Below are positions 46,292 to 55,322 of a stretch of 64,000 nucleotides of DNA, one piece after another. The translations under genes and the position numbers were made by a program. Location of the stretch: NCBI RefSeq assembly GCF_033949425.1, contig NZ_JAXAVX010000006.1, positions 130,162 through 194,161 of the forward strand, in the 5' to 3' direction. The notes below the pieces were generated by a model. The model was not told the origin of the DNA and did no database searches. It saw only the letters and a program-made list of their open reading frames with translations. The stretch comes from Patulibacter brassicae. Its GTDB lineage: Bacteria; Actinomycetota; Thermoleophilia; Solirubrobacterales; Solirubrobacteraceae. The first letter of the stretch is position 1, and each line of letters opens with the position of its first letter.

Positions 46292-46768
46292 TCAGTCGCC
46301 GCCGGTGACCGCGCCGCGCTTCGTGGCGTCGAGCTTCCAGGTGCCGCGGCCCTCGCGCACGAGCGTGAGGGTGTCGGTCCGGTAGTCGTCGTTCGTGAGC
46401 TTCAGGCGGACCGTCGCGATCGCCTGGTCGCCGCGGACCTGGACGGCCTGCGTGCTCATCGAGATCGGGTCGGCGTCCTCGAGCGCGTCCCGGGTGACCT
46501 TCTCGCAGCCGCCGCGCGCCTCGAGCTGCGCCACGAGGCGCTTGGAGAGCAGCTCCTGGCAGACGGTCTTCGCGCCGTTGTCGGTGTCCTGCTGCTCGTC
46601 CTCGTAGGCGTCGTCGAGCTTGTCGATCGTGTTCGCGACCTGGCCCTGGACGCCGGTGAACTCCTTGTCGTCGTCCGACGCTCCCTGGGTGGGGGCGCAG
46701 CCGGTCGTCACGAGCGCGATCGCGCCGGCGGAGAGCAACAGGGCCAGGCGAGGACGCAGGGCGAACAC
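46292..46768 (-). CDS. Lipoprotein of unknown function
   Basis: 158 residues. Signal region LALLLSAGAIALVTTGC with Cys24 as the probable lipidated residue, in a relaxed lipobox (T-T-G-C). The mature part has two further cysteines (TVCQELL and RGGCEKV), likely a disulphide, and ends in strands (QAIATVRLKL) like small NTF2-type exported domains. GTG 46768 is leaderless behind TAGCGT (46776-46781, minus strand). Confidence 0.75.
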   Translation of the reverse strand: MFALRPRLALLLSAGAIALVTTGCAPTQGASDDDKEFTGVQGQVANTIDKLDDAYEDEQQDTDNGAKTVCQELLSKRLVAQLEARGGCEKVTRDALEDADPISMSTQAVQVRGDQAIATVRLKLTNDDYRTDTLTLVREGRGTWKLDATKRGAVTGGD

Positions 46769-46775
46769 GGGCGGA

Positions 46776-46785
46776 ACGCTACCGT
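46776..46785. promoter_or_regulatory. Overlapping divergent -10 boxes (lipoprotein and uracil-DNA glycosylase)
   Basis: TAGCGT on the minus strand (46776-46781) and TACCGT on the plus strand (46780-46785) share two bases. Each precedes its start codon by seven or eight bases, leaving only 25 bases between the two genes. Confidence 0.75.
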
Positions 46786-46793
46786 AGGCCGCC

Positions 46794-47477
46794 GTGGCCG
46801 GGACCCTCGCCGAGCACCAGCGACGGGTGACGCGCTGCCGCGCGTGCCCGCGGCTCGTCGCATGGCGCGAGCAGGTCGCGCGCGAGCGCCGTGCCGCCTA
46901 CCGCGACGAGGTCTACTGGGGCCGGCCGGTGCCCGGCTTCGGCGACCCCGCGGCCCGCGTCCTCCTCGCCGGGCTCGCGCCCGCGGCGCACGGCGCCAAC
47001 CGCACCGGGCGGATCTTCACCGGCGACCGGTCGGGCGACTTCCTCTTCGCCGCGCTGCACCGCACGGGCTTCGCGAACCAGCCGACCTCGGTCGCGCTCG
47101 ACGACGGCCTCGCGCTCGAGGACTGCTGGATCACCGCGATCGTCCGCTGCGCGCCGCCCGCGAACAAGCCGACCCCGACCGAGCGGGACACGTGCCTGCC
47201 GTGGACGGTGGCCGAGCTCGACCTGCTGCCCCGGGTGCGGACGATCGTCTGCCTCGGCGGGTTCGGGTGGGACGGCACGCTGCGGCTGCTCGCCGCGCGG
47301 GGGATCCCGACGCCGCGCCCGCGGCCGCGGTTCGGGCACGGCGTCGTCGCCGACGTGGGCCCCTACCGGCTGCTGGGCTGCTTCCACCCGAGCCAGCAGA
47401 ACACGTTCACCGGGCGCCTGACCCCGGCGATGCTCGACGCGGTCCTCGTCCGCGCGCGCGAGCTCGCCGACGGCTGA
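46794..47477 (+). CDS. Uracil-DNA glycosylase, family 5 (UdgB-type)
   Basis: 227 residues. Removes uracil and other deaminated bases from DNA. CRACPRL (Cys15, Cys18) and VRCAPPANKPTPTERDTC supply four cysteines for the Fe-S cluster of family 4/5 enzymes; the family 5 signature is GLAPAAHGANRTGRIFTGD (lacking the usual active-site polar residue), and CFHPSQQNTFTGRLT is the C-terminal loop. GTG 46794 is leaderless. Ends three bases from the convergent TetR gene. Confidence 0.92.
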   Translation: MAGTLAEHQRRVTRCRACPRLVAWREQVARERRAAYRDEVYWGRPVPGFGDPAARVLLAGLAPAAHGANRTGRIFTGDRSGDFLFAALHRTGFANQPTSVALDDGLALEDCWITAIVRCAPPANKPTPTERDTCLPWTVAELDLLPRVRTIVCLGGFGWDGTLRLLAARGIPTPRPRPRFGHGVVADVGPYRLLGCFHPSQQNTFTGRLTPAMLDAVLVRARELADG

Positions 47478-47480
47478 GCG

Positions 47481-48122
47481 TCAGTCGCCGCAGGTCCGCG
47501 TGACGCGGCGGACGAGGTCGGCCCAGCCGTGGTGCAGCCGGTCGGGCTCGTACCCGAGGACCTGCTGCTGGTGCAGCACGAGGGCGGCGTCCAGCGACGC
47601 GAGCAGGGTGTCGGCCAGGAGCGGCACGTCGCCGTCGACGCGCGCCGCCCGCAGGAGCGTCGCGACGTGGGTCAGGTGGACGGCGCGCGCCGGCGCCGAG
47701 AAGCGGGCGGTCCCGTGCGCGGCCGCCCGCAGCACCTCGCCGTGCAGCTCGACCATCTTCAGCCGCGCGCAGCCGAAGGCGATGAGCCGCTCGACGGGGT
47801 CGGCGCCGGGGCCGAGCGGGGCGTCGCCGTAGAGGAACGCCTCCTGCAGCTCGATCTCCGTGTGGTTCAGGAGCGCGGTCATGAGCCCGGCCCGGTCGCC
47901 GAAGCGGCGGAACACGGTGCCCTTGCCGACGCCGGCCGCGGCCGCCACCGCCTCCATCGTCACCGCGTCCGCACCGCGCTCGGCGACGAGCGCCGCGGCG
48001 GCGTCGAGCAGGCGCCGGCGGTTGCGCGCGGCGTCCGCGCGCTCCTGCTCCGCTCCGGCCATCGGGAGCGACGGGCCGGCCACGGTCGGCAGGACGGTGA
48101 GGGGCGTGGTCGAGGGAGCCAC
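47481..48122 (-). CDS. TetR-family regulator
   Basis: 213 residues. HTH: RRLLDAAAALVAERGADAVTMEAVAAAAGVGKGTVFRRFGDRAGL. The remaining helices form the ligand pocket. A 21-residue N-terminal extension exists because GTG 48122 is chosen; TACGAT (48129-48134, minus strand) ends six bases upstream of it. An operator-like palindrome at 48152-48163 overlaps its own -35 position, so it probably represses itself and the divergent reductase. Confidence 0.9.
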   Translation of the reverse strand: MAPSTTPLTVLPTVAGPSLPMAGAEQERADAARNRRRLLDAAAALVAERGADAVTMEAVAAAAGVGKGTVFRRFGDRAGLMTALLNHTEIELQEAFLYGDAPLGPGADPVERLIAFGCARLKMVELHGEVLRAAAHGTARFSAPARAVHLTHVATLLRAARVDGDVPLLADTLLASLDAALVLHQQQVLGYEPDRLHHGWADLVRRVTRTCGD

Positions 48123-48128
48123 AGGGCC

Positions 48129-48200
48129 ATCGTACCGCGGCGCGCCGAAGTGGACCACGGTCCGCTCCTGTGCTACAACGTTTGAAACGGACCGCGGTCC
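48129..48200. promoter_or_regulatory. Divergent TetR/reductase control region with two matching operators
   Basis: GGACC-AC-GGTCC (48152-48163) and GGACC-GC-GGTCC (48189-48200) are two copies of one palindrome, with centres 37 bases apart. The first overlaps the regulator's -35 position. Between them TGCTACAAC (48172-48180) looks like an extended -10 box for the reductase, so the second would block its transcription start. Confidence 0.75.
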
Positions 48201-48257
48201 GCCGCACGGCGGACCGGGCTCCCGTCCCCACGACACTCCCCGTCCCGAGGTCCTTCC

Positions 48258-48821
48258 ATGTCCACGCGCATCCTCGCCCTCGTCGGCAGCCTCCGCTCCG
48301 GCTCCCACAACCGCCAGCTCGCCGAGACCGCCGCCGAGCGCGCCCCGGAGGACGTCGTCGTCGAGCTCTTCGAGGGCCTCGGCGACGTGCCGTTCTACAA
48401 CGAGGACGTCGACACCGACGCCGAGCGCCCGGCCGCCGCGCAGCGCCTGCGCGACGCCGCCGGCCAGGCCGACGCCCTGCTGCTCTTCTCGCCCGAGTAC
48501 AACGGCACGATCCCGGCGGTCCTGAAGAACGCGATCGACTGGCTCTCGCGCCCCTACGGCGAGGGTGCCCTGCAGGGCAAGCCCGTGGCCGTCGTCGGCA
48601 CCGCGTTCGGCCAGTACGGCGGCGTCTGGGCCCAGGACGAGACCCGCAAGGCCCTCGGCATCGCCGGCGGCGCGGTGCTCCAGGACGTCAAGCTCTCCGT
48701 CGCCGAGTCCGTCGTCCGGTTCGCGCAGCTGCACCCGCGCGACGACGAGGAGATCGCGGCCGAGGTCGCGCGCGTCGTCGCGCAGCTCGCCGAGGGCGCC
48801 AGGCGGCCCGTCGCCGCCTGA
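48258..48821 (+). CDS. NADPH-dependent FMN reductase / quinone reductase family
   Basis: 187 residues. Flavodoxin-like fold: ALVGSLRSGSHNRQLAE binds the FMN phosphate and LLFSPEYNGTIPAVLKNAIDWLSRP is the second hallmark; TAFGQYGGVWAQDETRKAL follows. Enzymes of this group reduce quinones, azo dyes or chromate. The divergent TetR with shared operators suggests induction by such a compound. RBS is weak (GAGG). A strong hairpin follows the gene. Confidence 0.92.
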   Translation: MSTRILALVGSLRSGSHNRQLAETAAERAPEDVVVELFEGLGDVPFYNEDVDTDAERPAAAQRLRDAAGQADALLLFSPEYNGTIPAVLKNAIDWLSRPYGEGALQGKPVAVVGTAFGQYGGVWAQDETRKALGIAGGAVLQDVKLSVAESVVRFAQLHPRDDEEIAAEVARVVAQLAEGARRPVAA

Positions 48822-48841
48822 CCGACGGTCCACGCGGCGCC

Positions 48842-48868
48842 CGCCCGCCGGGGGTGTCCCGGCGGGCG
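48842..48868 (+). terminator. Hairpin with perfect 11-base stem after the FMN reductase
   Basis: CGCCCGCCGGG and CCCGGCGGGCG around GGTGT, 20 bases after the stop codon. Confidence 0.8.
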
Positions 48869-48910
48869 AACGTGCGTTCGATCCGGCGCGGGCCGTAGGC
48901 TGGACGGGGC

Positions 48911-51900
48911 GTGTCCCTCGACGCCTTCACCCCCGCGGTCCGCGACTGGTTCGCTCGCGCCTTCGCGCACCCCACGCCGGTCCAGGAGCAGGCGTGGCCG
49001 CTCATCTCCGCCGGCGAGCACGTCCTCATCTCGGCCCCGACCGGGTCGGGCAAGACGCTCGCCGCCTTCCTCTGGGGCCTCGATCGCCTCGCCGCCGCCC
49101 CGCTGGCCGACGAGCACCGACGCGTCCGGCTGCTCTACGTCTCGCCGCTCAAGGCGCTGAGCCACGACGTCGACCGCAACCTCCGCGCGCCGCTGAAGGG
49201 CATCACCGCCGCGGGCGGCGAGGACGCCATCCGCGTCGGCCTGCGCACGGGCGACACGCCGCAGCGCGAGCGGCAGGCGATGCGCCGCAAGCCGCCGGAC
49301 GTCCTCATCACGACGCCGGAGTCGCTCTTCCTCATGCTCACCTCCGGTGCCCGGGAGATCCTCTCCGGCGTGGAGACGGTGATCGTCGACGAGATCCACG
49401 CCGTGGCGGGGACGAAGCGCGGCAGCCACCTGGCGCTGACGCTCGAGCGGCTCGCCGCGCTGCGGGCGGCGGGCGAGGCCGGGGCCCTCCCGGGCGCGTG
49501 GTCGGGCGATGAGGTCCAGCGGATCGGCCTCTCGGCGACCCAGAACCCGCTGGAGGAGGTGGGCCGGTTCCTCGTCGGACCCGGTCGCCGGTGCCGGATC
49601 GTCGACACCGGCGAGCGCAAGGCGATGGACCTGCGGATCGAGCTCCCGGTCGAGTCGCTGACGGAGCTGGACTCCGTCGTCTCGCCGCTCAGCGGTCGCG
49701 GCGAGGGGGCAGCCGGCACGGGGGAGGGCCCGTCGGGGGCGGCCTCGACCACATCCGGCGACGCGCCGTCGGCCGGGGCGGACCCGACCGAGCCCGGGGA
49801 CGACGAGGCTCCGGAGGAGGGCGCGAGCGTCGGTCCCGTCGTCGACCCCCTCGACGTCCTGCCGGCCGGCAACGAGGCGACCCGCAACTCGATCTGGCCG
49901 GCGATGTACCCGGCGATCCTCGACCTCGTCGAGCAGCACCGCTCGACGATCGTCTTCGTCAACAGCCGTCGTGCGGCCGAGCGGCTGGCGCTGCGGCTCA
50001 ACGAGCTCGCCGAGCGCCGGGCGCTCGACGCCGAGGCGGCGGCCGCGTCCGCGGCCGACCTGGCGGCGGGCGGCGCGGCCGCGCAGGCCGACCCCGACCG
50101 CAACCCGGACGCGCGCTGGGATCCCGACGATCCGGCGGCGCGACCGCCGGGCGAGCTGCGCCGGCTGCCGCCCGACCTCGACGCGACGCTGGCGAGTCCG
50201 GAGCGCCACGCCCAGATCCACCCCCGGCCGGTCGCGCCGCTCGAGGACGCCGCGCCCGCGGGCGCGGCGCCGGGCGGATCCGGTTCCCCCCCTCCCACGC
50301 CCGCGGGCCCGCACGCGGTCGAGGTCGCCCGCGCCCACCACGGCTCGCTGAGCCGCGAGGAGCGCGAGGTCGTCGAGGAGCTGCTGAAGCAGGGCAAGCT
50401 GCCGTGCCTCGTGGCGACGAGCTCGCTGGAGCTCGGCATCGACATGGGCGCCGTCGACCTCGTGCTGCAGGTCGAGTCGCCGAAGTCGGTCGCCGCCGGG
50501 ATGCAGCGGATCGGCCGGGCCGGTCACGGCGTCGGCGAGGTCGCCAAGGGCCGGATCTTCCCGAAGTTCCGCGCCGACCTGCTCGAGTGCGCCGTCGTCG
50601 CGCGGCGGATGCGCGAGGGGCGGATCGAGCCGATCAGCGTCCCGCGCAACGCCCTCGACGTCCTCGCGCAGCAGATCGTCGCGATCGCGGCGTCGAGCAC
50701 CGACGCGACGGGCGGCGGGACGGGGAGCGGTCGGGCGCCGCGCGACCCGGGGCCGACGAGCTCCCGCACCCTCGTCCGCGACCCGGCGCGCGGCGAGCAG
50801 CAGGCGATCGCGGTCGACGACGGCCACGAGCCGGCCGAGGACGACGACCGGCCGCCGGCGCCGGTCGACGAGGGCCTCGGCGACGGCGTCGCGGTCGACG
50901 ACCTCTACGCGCTGCTCACCCGCACGCACTCCTACGCCGAGCTGCCGCGCGAGCTGCTGGAGCGGGTGCTCGACATGCTCGACGGGCGCTACCCGTCGCA
51001 GGAGTTCGCCGACCTGCGGCCGCGGATCGTCTGGGACCGGGTCGCCGGGACGATCCGCCCGCGCCGCGGGGCCCAGCGGCTCGCGATCGCGAACGCCGGC
51101 ACGATCCCCGACCGCGGGCTCTACCGCGTGACGCTGCCCGACGGCCGCCGGGTGGGCGAGCTCGATGAGGAGATGGTCTACGAGGCCCGCGCCGGCCAGA
51201 CGTTCCTGCTCGGCGCGTCGACGTGGCGGATCGAGGAGATCCAGCGCGATCGCGTCGTCGTGACGCCGGCGCCGGGCACGCCCGGTGCGGTGCCGTTCTG
51301 GCGCGGCGACCAGCGCGGCCGGCCGGTCGAGCTCGGCCGCGCGATCGGCGCGTTCAGCCGCTGGGCGGTCGACCAGGAGGAGGAGACCCTCGTCGCCGAC
51401 TACGACCTCGACGAGCGGGCGGCGCGCAACCTCCTCGAGTTCCTCCGCGAGCAGCAGGAGGCCACGCGGGTCCTGCCGTCGGACCGCACGATCGTCGTCG
51501 AGCGGTTCCGCGACGAGATCGGCGACTGGCGCGTCTGCCTGCTCTCCCCGTTCGGGGGACGCGTCCACGCCGCGTGGGGGCTCGCCGTCGCGCGGCGGAT
51601 CCGCGACGAGCTCGGGCTCGAGGCCGACGCGCTCTGGTCCGACGACGGGATCATCCTCCACCTCCCCGACGGCGGAGACCTCGACGGCGACGGCGAGGGG
51701 GGCGAGAGCGCCGTCCAGGCGCGGATCGCCGAGCTCCTGCTGCTCGACCCGGACGAGGCGGAGGACCTCATCGTCGGCGAGCTCGGCTCCTCGGCGCTCT
51801 TCGGCGCCCGGTTCCGCGAGAACGCCGGCCGCGCGCTGCTCATCCCGCGCGCCCAGCCCGGCCGCCGCACCCCGCTCTGGCAGCAGCGGCTGAAGGCCCA

Positions 51901-54292
51901 GACGCTGCTCGAGGTCGCCTCGCGCTTCCGCGACTTCCCGATCATCCTCGAGACCTACCGCGAGTGCCTGCGAGACGTGCTCGACGTGCCGGGGCTGCTC
52001 GAGCTGCTGCGCCAGATCGACCGGCGCGAGGTCACCGTCGTCGAGGTCGAGACGCAGATGGCCTCGCCGATGGCCGGCTCGCTGCTCTTCGACTACGTCG
52101 CGACCTACATGTACGAGGGGGACGCGCCGAACGCCGAGCGGCGCGCGGCGGCCCTCTCGCTGGACCGGGACCTGCTGCGCGAGCTGCTCGGCCAGGACGA
52201 GCTGCGCGAGCTGCTGGACGCCGGCGCGCTCGCGCGGCTGGAGGCGGATCTGCAGCACCGCTCCCCCCGAACGATCGCGCGCTCGGCCGACGCGCTCGCG
52301 GAGGTCCTGCGGCGCGTCGGCGACCTGGCGCTCGACGAGGTCGCCTGCCGGGTCGCGCCCCGCGGCGGCGAGGTGCCCGACGAGGGCGTCGCCAGCGTCC
52401 CGACCGTCGGCGGCGGGCGGGCGATCGATCCACGCTCCCCCGTCGCCGACGAGCACCGGCGGCTCGCCGAGGACTGGCTGCTGGAGCTCGGCGCCCAGCG
52501 ACGGGCCGTCCGGATGCGGATCGGCCGCGAGGAGCGGTGGATCGCCGGCGACGACGCGGGCCTCTACCGCGACGCGCTCGGCGCGGTGCCGCCCGGCGGC
52601 CTGCCCGAGGCGTTCCTCGCCGACGTCGAGCGCCCTCTGCGGCGGCTCGTCGTGCGCTACGCGGCCACCCACGGGCCGTTCCCCGACCACGAGCTGCGCG
52701 ACCGCTACGGCGTCGACGCGAGCGCGGTGCTCCGCGAGCTCCTGCGCGAGGACGAGCTCGTCCGCGGCGAGATCCGCCCGGGCGGGACCGAGACGGAGTG
52801 GTGCGATCCCGACGTGCTGCGGCGGCTGCGGCGGCTGTCGCTCGCCGTCCTGCGCCAGGAGATCGAGCCGGCCGAGCCGCGCGCGCTCGTCGCCTTCACC
52901 ACCGGCTGGCACGGGATCGACCGGCGGCGCGCGGCGCGCGGCAGCCGCCCCGACCGCGGGCCGGAGCTCCTGCGCGAGGTCCTCGTCCCGCTGCAGGGCC
53001 TGGCGCTGCCGGTCGAGCTGTGGGAGCGCGACGTCCTGCCGCGGCGCCTCGGGGGCTACCAGCCGGCGTGGCTCGACGGGCTGTGCGCGTCGGGCGAGGT
53101 CGTGTGGGTGGGCGCGGGGGCGGGCGCCTCGGGCGGGTCGCGCAACCGGGTCGCGCTGTACTTCCGCGACGACGCGCCCGCGATCGGTCCTCCGCCGGGG
53201 ACCGTCCTCGCCGCGCCGCCGGGTCCGGCGCCCGGCGGTCCCGGCCGCGCCGGCGCCGCCGCCGTCGCGGCGCCCGACGGCCCGATCCACGTCGCGCTGC
53301 GCGAGGAGCTCGGGCGGCGCCCGGCCTTCTTCGAGGAGCTGCTCGTCGCCGTGCCCGGCGATCCCGTCGCGCTGCGCGACGCGCTGTGGGACCTCATCTG
53401 GTCGGGCGAGGTGACGTGCGACCTGTTCGCGCCGCTGCGCGCCGGCCGCGCGGGCATGAAGGCCGCCCGACCGGCCGCCGCCGCACCGCGCGGTGGGGCC
53501 GCCGGCCGTCGCCGGCGCTTCGGCCCGCGCGCGGGCACCGCCACCCGCGGCGCGACCCAGGGGCGCTTCTCGCTCACCGCCCCGCTGTTCGACGGCCCCG
53601 ACGCCCAGGATCCGGGCACCCGTCGGCGGACGCAGGCCGAGCTGCTGCTCGAGCGCCACGGGATCGTCACGCGGGAGCACGTCCGCGCCGAGCGGATCCC
53701 CGGCGGCTTCTCGACGCTCTACGACAGCTTCGGAGCGCTCGAGACGCTCGGCGTCTGCCGCCGCGGGTACTTCGTCGAGGGACTCGGCGGCGCGCAGTTC
53801 GCGCTCCCCGGCGCCGTCGAGCGGCTGCGGGCGCAGCGGATCGAGCCGCCCGGGTCGCCGGTCGACGCGTCCGGCCAGCCGCTGCCCGTCGTGCTGCTCG
53901 ACGCCGCCGAGCCCGCGCAGCCCTACGGCACCCTGCTGCCGTGGCCGCCGGTGCCCGAGGACGACCGAGAGCGGCCGGCCGACGCGAAGCCTCCCGCCCC
54001 GCAGCGCGCCGTCGGGGCGAAGCTCGTGCTCGTCGGCCCCGACCCGGTGCTCTTCGTCGAGCGCGCCGGCCGTGGGATCCAGGTCCTCGTGCCCTACGGC
54101 GACGCGCGCCTGCCGGTCGCACTGGCCGAGCTCGTGCGCCACGTCGTCGACGGGCGCGTGGCGACCGACCAGCGCAAGGGCCTGCAGCTCGAGCGGATCG
54201 ACGGCGCCGCGGTCCTCGGCCATCCGCTCGAGCCCCTCCTGGAACCCGCGGGATTCCGGCCGACGGCGACGAAGTACGTCGCCCGTCGCTGA
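48911..54292 (+). CDS. lhr: Giant Lhr-family ATP-dependent helicase
   Basis: 1793 residues, above the usual ~1500. Helicase core: Walker A ISAPTGSGKTLAAF (Lys48), YVSPLKALSHDV, DEIH box VIVDEIHAVAG (near 160), GLSATQNP, TSSLELGIDMG and QRIGRAGHG; then the Lhr winged-helix and beta-barrel region, and a long C-terminal DUF4145-like/Lhr-CTD part. Three low-complexity Gly/Ala/Pro/Asp inserts (about residues 258-320, 375-475 and 595-655) break the core and account for the excess length. Lhr unwinds RNA-DNA hybrids in DNA repair. GTG 48911 follows TAGGCT (48896-48901) by nine bases. Confidence 0.95.
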   Translation: MSLDAFTPAVRDWFARAFAHPTPVQEQAWPLISAGEHVLISAPTGSGKTLAAFLWGLDRLAAAPLADEHRRVRLLYVSPLKALSHDVDRNLRAPLKGITAAGGEDAIRVGLRTGDTPQRERQAMRRKPPDVLITTPESLFLMLTSGAREILSGVETVIVDEIHAVAGTKRGSHLALTLERLAALRAAGEAGALPGAWSGDEVQRIGLSATQNPLEEVGRFLVGPGRRCRIVDTGERKAMDLRIELPVESLTELDSVVSPLSGRGEGAAGTGEGPSGAASTTSGDAPSAGADPTEPGDDEAPEEGASVGPVVDPLDVLPAGNEATRNSIWPAMYPAILDLVEQHRSTIVFVNSRRAAERLALRLNELAERRALDAEAAAASAADLAAGGAAAQADPDRNPDARWDPDDPAARPPGELRRLPPDLDATLASPERHAQIHPRPVAPLEDAAPAGAAPGGSGSPPPTPAGPHAVEVARAHHGSLSREEREVVEELLKQGKLPCLVATSSLELGIDMGAVDLVLQVESPKSVAAGMQRIGRAGHGVGEVAKGRIFPKFRADLLECAVVARRMREGRIEPISVPRNALDVLAQQIVAIAASSTDATGGGTGSGRAPRDPGPTSSRTLVRDPARGEQQAIAVDDGHEPAEDDDRPPAPVDEGLGDGVAVDDLYALLTRTHSYAELPRELLERVLDMLDGRYPSQEFADLRPRIVWDRVAGTIRPRRGAQRLAIANAGTIPDRGLYRVTLPDGRRVGELDEEMVYEARAGQTFLLGASTWRIEEIQRDRVVVTPAPGTPGAVPFWRGDQRGRPVELGRAIGAFSRWAVDQEEETLVADYDLDERAARNLLEFLREQQEATRVLPSDRTIVVERFRDEIGDWRVCLLSPFGGRVHAAWGLAVARRIRDELGLEADALWSDDGIILHLPDGGDLDGDGEGGESAVQARIAELLLLDPDEAEDLIVGELGSSALFGARFRENAGRALLIPRAQPGRRTPLWQQRLKAQTLLEVASRFRDFPIILETYRECLRDVLDVPGLLELLRQIDRREVTVVEVETQMASPMAGSLLFDYVATYMYEGDAPNAERRAAALSLDRDLLRELLGQDELRELLDAGALARLEADLQHRSPRTIARSADALAEVLRRVGDLALDEVACRVAPRGGEVPDEGVASVPTVGGGRAIDPRSPVADEHRRLAEDWLLELGAQRRAVRMRIGREERWIAGDDAGLYRDALGAVPPGGLPEAFLADVERPLRRLVVRYAATHGPFPDHELRDRYGVDASAVLRELLREDELVRGEIRPGGTETEWCDPDVLRRLRRLSLAVLRQEIEPAEPRALVAFTTGWHGIDRRRAARGSRPDRGPELLREVLVPLQGLALPVELWERDVLPRRLGGYQPAWLDGLCASGEVVWVGAGAGASGGSRNRVALYFRDDAPAIGPPPGTVLAAPPGPAPGGPGRAGAAAVAAPDGPIHVALREELGRRPAFFEELLVAVPGDPVALRDALWDLIWSGEVTCDLFAPLRAGRAGMKAARPAAAAPRGGAAGRRRRFGPRAGTATRGATQGRFSLTAPLFDGPDAQDPGTRRRTQAELLLERHGIVTREHVRAERIPGGFSTLYDSFGALETLGVCRRGYFVEGLGGAQFALPGAVERLRAQRIEPPGSPVDASGQPLPVVLLDAAEPAQPYGTLLPWPPVPEDDRERPADAKPPAPQRAVGAKLVLVGPDPVLFVERAGRGIQVLVPYGDARLPVALAELVRHVVDGRVATDQRKGLQLERIDGAAVLGHPLEPLLEPAGFRPTATKYVARR

Positions 54293-54317
54293 GCCCGCGG
54301 GCCTCGTCCGCGCGGGC
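54293..54317 (+). terminator. Hairpin just after lhr
   Basis: GCCCGCG (54293-54299, starting one base after the stop) can pair with CGCGGGC (54311-54317). Confidence 0.5.
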
Positions 54318-54367
54318 GCATCGCCCGAGACCCGGGCCCCACGCGCGGGGTGCGGCAGGATCCTGGC

Positions 54368-55177
54368 ATGGCGTTCTACGAGCCCCTGGACGAGGAAACC
54401 TTCGCGAGCACCCCGGCGACGGCCGGGCCGTGGGGCCCGCACGCCCAGCACGCCGGCCCGCCGTCGGCACTGCTGGCGCGGGCGATCGAGCGGGCGCCCG
54501 GCGGCGAGGGCCGGCGCCTCGCGCGCCTGTCGGTCGACATCCTCGGCTCGGTGCCGCTGGAGCCGCTCGCGGTGACGGTCGAGACGCTGCGACCCGGCCG
54601 CTCCGTGGAGCTGCTGCAGGCCACCGCCTCGGTCGACGGCCGGCCGATGCTCGTCGCACGCGGGTGGCGACACGCGCTCGCGCCCGCCAGCACGCCTCCG
54701 ACCGTGCCGGGCAGCGGGACCGACGGCGTCGCGCCGCCCGCCGACCTGCCGCCGGAGGCCCCCGAGACCGCGGGGATGCCGGGCATGCACGTCGCGGGCT
54801 ACGTGTCGTCGATCGACTGGCGCTGGACCACCGGCTCGTTCGCCGAGCTCGGTCCGAGCACCGCCTGGGTCCGACAGCGGATCCCGCTCGTCGCCGGCGA
54901 GGAGCCCTCGCCGTGGCAGCGGGCGCTGACGGTCGCCGACTCCGGCAACGGCATGAGCTTCGATGTCGATCCGCTGCGGTGGCCGGCGATCAACTCCGAG
55001 ATCACCGTGCACCTGTTCCGCGATCCGGTCGGGGAGTGGCTGGAGGTCGCCGCCCGGACCCACCTGGAGCCCGGTGGCGGCGCGACAGCGACGACCGACC
55101 TCGCGGACGCCCGCGGGCCGATCGGTCGCGGCGCGCAGGCGCTGCTCGTGCGCGACCTGCGCCCGGACGCCGGCTGA
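54368..55177 (+). CDS. Acyl-CoA thioesterase-like protein (double hot-dog)
   Basis: 269 residues. N-terminal hot-dog: WGPHAQHAGPPSALLARAIER and RLARLSVDILGSVPLEPLAVTVE, with the QHAGPPSALL helix typical of the TesB-like thioesterase superfamily. The second half repeats the fold (DWRWTTGSFAELGPSTAWVRQR; LTVADSGNGMSF; EITVHLFRDPVGEWLEVAARTH). Cleaves or binds acyl-CoA thioesters. ATG 54368 follows CAGGAT (54356-54361) by six bases; GTG 54350 is rejected. Confidence 0.85.
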   Translation: MAFYEPLDEETFASTPATAGPWGPHAQHAGPPSALLARAIERAPGGEGRRLARLSVDILGSVPLEPLAVTVETLRPGRSVELLQATASVDGRPMLVARGWRHALAPASTPPTVPGSGTDGVAPPADLPPEAPETAGMPGMHVAGYVSSIDWRWTTGSFAELGPSTAWVRQRIPLVAGEEPSPWQRALTVADSGNGMSFDVDPLRWPAINSEITVHLFRDPVGEWLEVAARTHLEPGGGATATTDLADARGPIGRGAQALLVRDLRPDAG

Positions 55178-55280
55178 CGGGCTCCTCCGTCTCCGCCGGA
55201 CGAGGACCCGCCGCCGCACCCGGTCGACGGGTCCGGACCGTCGGTCCGGTCCGCGCCCAGGCCGGAAGGGTGCCCGCGTC

Positions 55281-55314
55281 CGACCGCGCCCGCCGAGCTC
55301 GGCGAGCGCGGTCG
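55281..55314. terminator. Bidirectional hairpin between thioesterase and binding-protein genes
   Basis: Outer stem CGACCGCG/CGCGGTCG, a two-by-two internal loop and an inner self-complementary CGCCGAGCTCGGCG. Another hairpin, CCGGACC-GTC-GGTCCGG, lies at 55233-55249. Confidence 0.75.
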
Positions 55315-55322
55315 CTCCCCGC

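Noticed and set aside
48554..55219. A very long reading frame on the minus strand opposite lhr (over 2200 codons)
   Set aside because: In 75% GC DNA, antisense frames of real genes stay open for long distances. The protein it gives has no recognisable motif and is rich in Arg/Asp/Val repeats, while the plus strand has all Lhr motifs.
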